A stretch of 10,630 nt of DNA from positions 1 to 10,630 of the forward strand of contig JAKADJ010000057.1 of the NCBI GenBank assembly GCA_021820645.1. The letters run 5' to 3'. Made by a program: the position numbers and the translations under genes. Below the pieces are notes generated by a model, which searched no databases, had not been told where the DNA came from, and saw only the letters and a program-made list of their open reading frames with translations. Within the stretch, counting starts at the first letter, position 1, and each line of letters begins with the position of its first letter. Below are positions 6,637-10,630 of the stretch, in pieces. The DNA comes from Bacillota bacterium (GTDB lineage Bacteria > Bacillota_E > Sulfobacillia > Sulfobacillales > Sulfobacillaceae).

Positions 6637-7414
6637 ATTGTGCCTCCTCTAAGTGGGCGCCGAGTTGGCGCGCGTGATAAAGATTCTTGGCTAGTTCCCA
6701 TTCGCTGGGGGTCAAGGGCTCAGAGTGGAGATCATAGAGTGCCTGATGCCCTGCGATTAGAGCCTCGTGGACCGCGTCCACAGTGAGTGCAGACTGGCCG
6801 GCTAATTGATTCAGGGCGGTAACGGCCTCGGGGTCAAGTCTCAGGTCGGATCCGGCTCGCTCGTAAAATTCCTGCAACAGTGCCGTAGTCTTTACCGGAT
6901 CTTGACTCACGAGGACCATACCGGACACCAAGGAAAAGCCTTGGCGAATCGCTTGGGCAATACCTGCCACTTTTTTGCCTTGGGCCACCAAGTCAAAAGG
7001 GCCTTCGCAGTAGGAGCCGGCGGCCCTGCCGAATTGGGCCGGGATGCCTAAATTTTGAAGCCCGCGAATGGTACCGTCCGAGAGGTCTCGGAAATTTTGC
7101 TCCCATATGGTGAGATCGCGGCATGGTCGAGCTACACCGAAACTTAAACAGGTGGCATCCAATAGTACGGCAGAGCCGCCGCCAATGCGGATGAAAACCG
7201 GGTACCCTAAAGACCGTAACCAAGCCACGGCATCCGGTAAGTAGGGGAGCCGCTGATCTTTTGGACCAATCAAAACGTAGGACTCCTGGCGACGTATGAT
7301 AACGACCCATTCGTCACGTTCAACGGCGGTTTTGGCCACCACTTCGGGTAACACCGGGGATAAGGCAAGGGCCTTTTGGTCATTAAACTCGACCAACCTG
7401 ACCGATTTTCGCAT
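6620..7414 (-). CDS. Lipoate/octanoate transferase family protein (LplA/LipM/LipL fold)
   Basis: Protein of 264 residues in the biotin/lipoate protein ligase fold, expected to move octanoyl or lipoyl groups onto lipoyl domains (GcvH, E2 subunits) in the cytoplasm. RIGGGSAV (76-83) corresponds to the RxxGGxAV substrate-binding loop. SYCEGPFDL (134-142) followed by GKKVAGIAQ (146-154) matches the Cys...FDL...GKK.AGI.Q arrangement of LipM/LipL enzymes, with Cys136 as the likely acyl-thioester residue and Lys148 as the conserved lysine. A Cys before the GKK motif favours a LipM/LipL-type transferase over an ATP-using LplA; LipL (amidotransfer from GcvH) looks closest but is not settled. The start at ATG 7414 has only a weak G-rich SD (about 7425-7430). 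It leads a two-gene unit with ppiB and is transcribed away from the Fur-family gene. Confidence 0.82.
   Translation of the reverse strand: MRKSVRLVEFNDQKALALSPVLPEVVAKTAVERDEWVVIIRRQESYVLIGPKDQRLPYLPDAVAWLRSLGYPVFIRIGGGSAVLLDATCLSFGVARPCRDLTIWEQNFRDLSDGTIRGLQNLGIPAQFGRAAGSYCEGPFDLVAQGKKVAGIAQAIRQGFSLVSGMVLVSQDPVKTTALLQEFYERAGSDLRLDPEAVTALNQLAGQSALTVDAVHEALIAGHQALYDLHSEPLTPSEWELAKNLYHARQLGAHLEEAQYASRY
6643..6648 (-). promoter_or_regulatory. SD of ppiB, lying inside the upstream gene
   Basis: Minus-strand AGGAGG (6648 to 6643), 6 nt before ATG 6636, lies within the last codons of the lipoate/octanoate transferase gene. This arrangement supports reinitiation or coupling. Confidence 0.7.
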
Positions 7415-7538
7415 GATAATAAGCCCCCCACGCCTTTTGAAATGGTTCTTACGGTGTTCTATGGTAGACCACTGCGCATAAAAAGAAAAGTAAACGAAAG
7501 ATCTCGGACGCCGTCAGTGCATCCCACCAGAATGTTTA

Positions 7539-7568
7539 TGATACAATTTTTCTATGAGCGTAAGGGGG
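7539..7568 (+). promoter_or_regulatory. Extended -10 promoter and SD for the Fur-family operon
   Basis: TGA-TACAAT (7539-7547) is a 5-of-6 -10 hexamer with TGN extension. No clear -35 is seen. Transcription would begin near 7554, about 23 nt before ATG 7577; AAGGGGG (7562-7568) is the likely SD with an 8-nt spacer. An AT-rich, weakly two-fold symmetric stretch (7531-7548) overlaps the -10 and could hold an operator, but it is no good match to Fur or PerR boxes. Confidence 0.5.
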
Positions 7569-7576
7569 CGGTGGGC

Positions 7577-7996
7577 ATGACGGCGGAGAGCGTGCTGCGC
7601 GAGCGAGGTCTTCGGGTGACGCCGCAGCGCCGTGCGGTCTTGGAATATTTCCTGCAACATCCGGGGCAACACCAGACGGCCGATGGCCTTTGGAGTGCTA
7701 TTCAAGAGACCTCCCCCGAGATTGCGCGTGGCACTGTGTATAAGGCTTTGCACGATCTGATCAAGGCCCGGGTTCTAGAACATCTCCCTACGCCCACCGG
7801 GGGCGATCTATACGGCCTACGGCTCAACCCCCATCACCACTTCGTCTGTCTTTGCTGTGGCGGGGTGGATGACTTGCCCGAGACATTTCAGCCGCAGATT
7901 GAATATCCCGCAATCGATTCGGTGACCTCCATCGCCTCGGTGGACGTGGTATTTCGAGGAGTCTGTCAGCGCTGTAGTCTTGGTCAGTCGTCGTGA
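7577..7996 (+). CDS. Fur/PerR-family metalloregulator
   Basis: Transcriptional regulator of 139 residues, the normal length for Fur-family proteins. Residues about 5-72 are the winged helix-turn-helix, with TPQRRAVLEYF and RGTVYKALHDLIKARVLEH as family signatures. The structural zinc site is complete: Cys91 and Cys94 (CLCC) plus Cys130 and Cys133 (CQRC). Of the PerR regulatory metal ligands, His32, His86, His88 and Asp99 align with His37, His91, His93 and Asp104 of B. subtilis PerR, while the position of Asp85 is Gly80 in an ungapped alignment. It therefore looks like an iron/peroxide-type sensor with an altered metal site; Fur, Zur or PerR cannot be decided. ATG 7577 has AAGGGGG 8 nt upstream; longer in-frame starts at 7532 and 7538 overlap the -10 element and are unlikely. 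It is the first gene of a four-gene unit and probably autoregulates it. Confidence 0.9.
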   Translation: MTAESVLRERGLRVTPQRRAVLEYFLQHPGQHQTADGLWSAIQETSPEIARGTVYKALHDLIKARVLEHLPTPTGGDLYGLRLNPHHHFVCLCCGGVDDLPETFQPQIEYPAIDSVTSIASVDVVFRGVCQRCSLGQSS

Positions 7997-8424
7997 CGAG
8001 CTTGGGGAGACTGGGTCGTTCGATCTGGAGGCTCGCCGTGGGGATTTGGCTCGGTGGTCTGGTGTTCTTTTCCCTAGTGGTGACTGAAGTGGTGTTTCGG
8101 GTTCTCCCGATAAGCTATCGGGGCAAATTTCTTACGGCCATTTTTCCATCCTACTATTCGTTTGAGACTTGGGTCGGGGGCGCGGCCCTACTGGGAATCG
8201 TATGGGCATTGATTCGAGGGAAAATGCCTCGTGGATGGCTCATTATGGTGTTGACCCTGGCCTCCTGGGTCTTGGTGTTGTGGGCTCATCACTTGCTCGG
8301 CCTCATGAATCAGGTGAATGCCGCGTCGGCCGCATTCCAACGCTGGCATCATGAATCGGTCACGGCCGACGGCCTTGTCGGCGTCTTTCTGATCGTTAGC
8401 GTGCTGGTGGATAGCTGGCGATGA
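7993..8424 (+). CDS. DUF4149 family membrane protein
   Basis: Membrane protein of 143 residues with four hydrophobic segments at about 11-33, 58-75, 80-103 and 123-140. The first segment (GIWLGGLVFFSLVV), the FPSYY segment (51-55) and the FQRWHHES segment (115-122) before the last helix match the DUF4149 (TMEM205-like) pattern. Function of the family is unknown. Its GTG start overlaps the Fur-family stop by 4 nt (GTGA), so it is translated from the same mRNA and probably coupled. Its own stop overlaps the next start by 4 nt (ATGA). His99, His100, His119 and His120 cluster near the membrane interface, but no metal role is proven. Confidence 0.8.
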   Translation: MTSLGRLGRSIWRLAVGIWLGGLVFFSLVVTEVVFRVLPISYRGKFLTAIFPSYYSFETWVGGAALLGIVWALIRGKMPRGWLIMVLTLASWVLVLWAHHLLGLMNQVNAASAAFQRWHHESVTADGLVGVFLIVSVLVDSWR

Positions 8425-9167
8425 AACCCCTATCCTGGATTGCCGACCCGCGCCTGACCGTGTATGTGGCGCCGACCCCTATGGCCCTGCCGTTGGCATT
8501 AAAAGACATCATCGAAACCCACTGGTCCCAGGTGCAACACCGCGATCCCCAATTCTTTCGTGGCCCGGTCCTGTCGCTCGCGTCCATCCAACGCGACCAA
8601 AGTCGATGGTCCCTCAGCACACAGTTCACCGACTTTGCGCATTATCTCTATAGCCGCGAGCATCTCACGCCCGACGATCCCTATTGGGTGCGGGTGGTAT
8701 TCGCTGCCGCGTTGGTAATTTCCCACGATCGCCAATTGCTAGCGGGCGTGATGGCCAGGGATACGGCCCGCCCCGATCGGCTCCAGTCAATTGGCGGTGC
8801 CGCCACCTGGGAGGATGTCCGAGACGGACAGTTCGATCCAGTACGCTCGGCTACTAAAGAATTGCAAGAAGAAACCGGTTTGGCGATCGCACAACTCAGG
8901 CTAACCAGGCCGCCCGAAGTGGTGGGTTGCACTGTGGACCCCAACGGCTCGGTGGCGATTGCGGTGGGATATTTGTCTCAACTGTCGATGCCAGACATTT
9001 TACATGCCGTTGGAGTCGGTTGGGCAAGGCGCCCGGATCCCGAACTTTCCGAGGTGACCGCGATTGCTCTCGGGTCGCCTGGGGTAAAATGGCTTCGAGA
9101 GCAGTCGCATCGCTCGGTGAGATATTTGGAACGAATCGTTCTGGAACTGGAAGATTGGGGGACTTAA
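8421..9167 (+). CDS. NUDIX-domain protein with N-terminal extension
   Basis: Protein of 248 residues. An N-terminal part of about 90 residues, including a DPQFFRGPVLSL segment, is followed by a NUDIX fold from about residue 92. The NUDIX box is partial: GG (125-126) and KELQEETGL (146-154) match the GG...REUxEExGU half, so the metal-binding glutamates Glu147, Glu150 and Glu151 are kept. The box is stretched by extra residues (TWEDVRDGQFDP) and Lys146 replaces the usual Arg. The NPxLFxGP-like N-terminus plus NUDIX domain resembles the NUDT22-type architecture, as far as I can judge by eye. Substrate, probably a nucleoside-diphosphate derivative, is unknown. ATG 8421 overlaps the DUF4149 stop by 4 nt (ATGA), and the redoxin gene follows 1 nt after its stop. 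Confidence 0.75.
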   Translation: MKPLSWIADPRLTVYVAPTPMALPLALKDIIETHWSQVQHRDPQFFRGPVLSLASIQRDQSRWSLSTQFTDFAHYLYSREHLTPDDPYWVRVVFAAALVISHDRQLLAGVMARDTARPDRLQSIGGAATWEDVRDGQFDPVRSATKELQEETGLAIAQLRLTRPPEVVGCTVDPNGSVAIAVGYLSQLSMPDILHAVGVGWARRPDPELSEVTAIALGSPGVKWLREQSHRSVRYLERIVLELEDWGT

Positions 9168-9168
9168 G

Positions 9169-9660
9169 ATGCATTTAAATGTCGGTGATAAGGCCCCTCG
9201 GTTTACGGCTCGAGATCGGATGGACAGAACCTGGTCACTTGATGGGTCAGGCACTCCGTTAACGCTACTCACCTTCTGGAAGACGTCTTGTAGTACATGT
9301 CAAATGACGTTTCCCTACTTGGAACGGGTGGCCCAAGACTACCCCAAAACAGTCACGGTGATCGGGGTGGTGCAAGACGCAGACCCTTACGCTGGGGCAG
9401 AGTGGGCGCACAAGTGGGGGGCTCACTTTCCCATCATTTCCGACCGGTCTCCGTTTCCCATCTCGATGGCGTATGACCCGGCGGTGACTCTGACCTTATT
9501 TTTAACCGATAACACCCAGCACCGGATACTTTCGGTCTACGAAGCCTTGGTGAAGAAGGATCTTAATGCGTTGTCCCATGCTATCGCATCCATCGGTAAG
9601 GTCCCGGCGACCGTGGTGGCACCGGATCGGGATGGCAACCCTGCCTGGACTCCGGGTTGA
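9169..9660 (+). CDS. Thioredoxin-like redoxin (AhpC/TSA or TlpA-like), CxxC
   Basis: Protein of 163 residues with a peroxiredoxin/TlpA-like thioredoxin fold and no signal peptide, so probably cytoplasmic. The start VGDKAPRFTARD is typical for AhpC/TSA and redoxin proteins. The active site is CSTC (41-44) after FWKTS, a disulfide-type CxxC as in ResA/TlpA and not the single peroxidatic Cys of TxxC peroxiredoxins. YDPAVTLTLFLTDN (102-115) aligns with the usual VPTLFLID strand, so Leu108 stands where the cis-proline is expected. SD GGGGG (9157-9161) lies 7 nt before ATG 9169, and the start is 1 nt after the NUDIX stop. It is the last gene of the Fur-family unit and is followed by a perfect hairpin. 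Role: thiol-disulfide exchange or peroxide reduction, not settled. Confidence 0.85.
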   Translation: MHLNVGDKAPRFTARDRMDRTWSLDGSGTPLTLLTFWKTSCSTCQMTFPYLERVAQDYPKTVTVIGVVQDADPYAGAEWAHKWGAHFPIISDRSPFPISMAYDPAVTLTLFLTDNTQHRILSVYEALVKKDLNALSHAIASIGKVPATVVAPDRDGNPAWTPG

Positions 9661-9672
9661 ACGACCTTACAA

Positions 9673-9693
9673 CACGACTGAGGGTCAGTCGTG
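9673..9693. terminator. Perfect 9-bp hairpin between convergent genes
   Basis: CACGACTGA (9673-9681), GGG loop (9682-9684), TCAGTCGTG (9685-9693). The 3' arm includes the stop and last codons of the minus-strand aminotransferase. It lies 12 nt after the redoxin stop and can fold in both transcripts, so it may act as a bidirectional terminator, although neither strand has a T-run after the stem. Confidence 0.65.
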
Positions 9694-10630
9694 AGTCAGG
9701 AGGGCCCGGTGCATCCGATCGAGAGCGTCGTCTAAGATGACAAAGGGTACCGTGAGAGAAAGGCGTAACCATCCTTCGCCAGACGGCCCATATGCGGAAC
9801 CGGGGGTGACCGCCACTCCAGATTCCTCAATGAAAAAGCTCGCAGCCTCTAGAGATGACATGCCAAGGGGGCTTTGAAACCAGAGGTAAAAGGTAGATTG
9901 AGGCGCTTCACACGTGAGTCCCATGGCCCGGATTTTGTCCACGGCGAGGTTACGGCGTTTTTCGTAGATGGTATTAAGACTTCGGATAAAGGAATCCGGA
10001 TCGCCGTTAAGCACCTGTACGGCAGCTTCTTGGATCGCGGTAAAAGGACCCGAATCCAAATGGCTTTTGACCAGACCCATGGCGTGCACCGCTTGTTCCA
10101 TTCCCACGGCGGCGGCTACCCGCCACCCGGTCATGTTGAACGATTTGGAGAATGAGTAGAACTCGATGGCGACCTCATCGGCTCCTCGAACACTCAATAC
10201 CGAATCCGCCCGGTAGCCGTCGAACCCGAGATCGCCGTACGCGAGGTCACTGCACAGCAAAATGTCATACTGGCGGCATAGGGCCACCGCGTCCTCATAA
10301 AAAGTCCGGGGTGCGATGGCCCCCGTCGGGTTGTTGGGGTAGTTAAGCCAGAGGAGCTTGGCACGGTTTAAAATTTCTGGATCGAGAGACGTCAGGTCTG
10401 GTAAGAAGTGATTCTTTGCCGTTAGTGGCAACCGATACACCGTGGCTCCTGCAAATTCAGCCTGAGCTGCATAGACGGGATAGGCAGGATCTGGCACCAA
10501 AACCAAGTCTCCGGGTTCGGCATAGGCCCAAGTTAGGTGCGCCAGGCCTTCTTTGGAGCCAATCAGGGCGACCACTTGAGTTTTTGGATCCACACTGACG
10601 CCAAAACGAGTGCGATAACGATCGGCAATG
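9685..10630 (-). CDS. Class I/II PLP-dependent aminotransferase, DapL-like (5' truncated)
   Basis: Fold-type I aminotransferase; 315 residues are present and the frame stays open past base 10630, so the GTG at 10593 is internal and roughly 70-80 N-terminal residues are missing. GSKEGLAHL and PGDLVLVPDPAYPVY match the LL-diaminopimelate aminotransferase (DapL) and related aspartate-aminotransferase group. Cofactor residues are visible: NYPNNPTG, SDLAYGD (Asp and Tyr that hold the pyridine ring and phenolic oxygen), and FYSFSKSFNMTGWR with the Schiff-base lysine codon at 10144-10146. The C-terminal GEGWLRLSL keeps the substrate-carboxylate arginine. DapL would make LL-diaminopimelate for peptidoglycan and lysine; an alanine or aspartate aminotransferase is possible. 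Its 3' end overlaps the hairpin shared with the convergent redoxin gene. Confidence 0.9.
   Translation of the reverse strand, partial: IADRYRTRFGVSVDPKTQVVALIGSKEGLAHLTWAYAEPGDLVLVPDPAYPVYAAQAEFAGATVYRLPLTAKNHFLPDLTSLDPEILNRAKLLWLNYPNNPTGAIAPRTFYEDAVALCRQYDILLCSDLAYGDLGFDGYRADSVLSVRGADEVAIEFYSFSKSFNMTGWRVAAAVGMEQAVHAMGLVKSHLDSGPFTAIQEAAVQVLNGDPDSFIRSLNTIYEKRRNLAVDKIRAMGLTCEAPQSTFYLWFQSPLGMSSLEAASFFIEESGVAVTPGSAYGPSGEGWLRLSLTVPFVILDDALDRMHRALLTHD

Noticed and set aside
7531..7548. Fur or PerR box over the -10 of the Fur-family gene
   Set aside because: AT-rich, but symmetry is limited to a few bases and it does not match the known 7-1-7 box well; kept only as a possibility.
7376..7576. Longer N-terminus for the Fur-family protein
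   Set aside because: The extra residues cover the divergent promoter region, do not match the family and lack an SD; ATG 7577 gives the normal length.

Overview
The window is about 10.6 kb of ordinary bacterial chromosome of moderately high GC, with tightly packed genes. The gene set suggests an aerobic, possibly acidophilic or thermophilic member of the Firmicutes (Sulfobacillus or Alicyclobacillus type): a CoxL/xanthine-dehydrogenase-like molybdoenzyme, an S9 acyl-peptidase, a UppP of the variant type lacking the usual histidine, a Fur/PerR regulator, and a DapL-like aminotransferase. Strong AGGAGG ribosome binding sites and several GTG starts fit this. The assignment is an inference from gene content only. 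I see no tRNA, rRNA, CRISPR array, insertion sequence or prophage gene.

Layout. 2-1462 (+) is the C-terminal part of a molybdopterin-binding hydroxylase subunit, followed by a long hairpin (1482-1523). An extended -10 promoter at 1550-1558 then starts an S9 peptidase (1579-3525) and a closely linked TRIC/UPF0126 membrane protein (3552-4181). A second promoter precedes a UppP-family phosphatase (4293-5141). Its stop codon directly abuts the stop codon of a convergent isoprenylcysteine-methyltransferase-like gene (5142-5609, -), which has its own good promoter at 5644-5672. From about 5673 to 6210 there is no intact gene. A minus-strand reading frame with protein-like composition and two internal stops runs through it (probable pseudogene), and a perfect 11-bp inverted repeat lies at 6141-6187.

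6211-7414 (-) is a two-gene unit: a lipoate/octanoate transferase-family gene whose 3' end overlaps a cyclophilin (PpiB). Divergent from it is a compact four-gene unit on the + strand (7577-9660): a Fur/PerR-family regulator, a DUF4149 membrane protein, a NUDIX-domain protein and a thioredoxin-like redoxin. These are joined by GTGA and ATGA overlaps and a 1-nt gap, so they are very probably co-transcribed. A peroxide- or metal-sensing regulator next to a thiol-redox protein and a NUDIX protein suggests a small stress-response unit. A perfect 9-bp hairpin (9673-9693) separates this unit from a convergent class I/II aminotransferase (9685-10630, -), which is cut by the window edge.

The most interesting points are active-site departures in otherwise recognisable families: UppP with Met where His is expected, a redoxin with Leu in place of the cis-Pro, a PerR-like regulator with Gly at one metal-ligand position, and a degenerate NUDIX box. 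The fur-DUF4149-NUDIX-redoxin cluster and the decayed frame in 5704-6111 are the other points worth checking. I see no convincing wholly new system.
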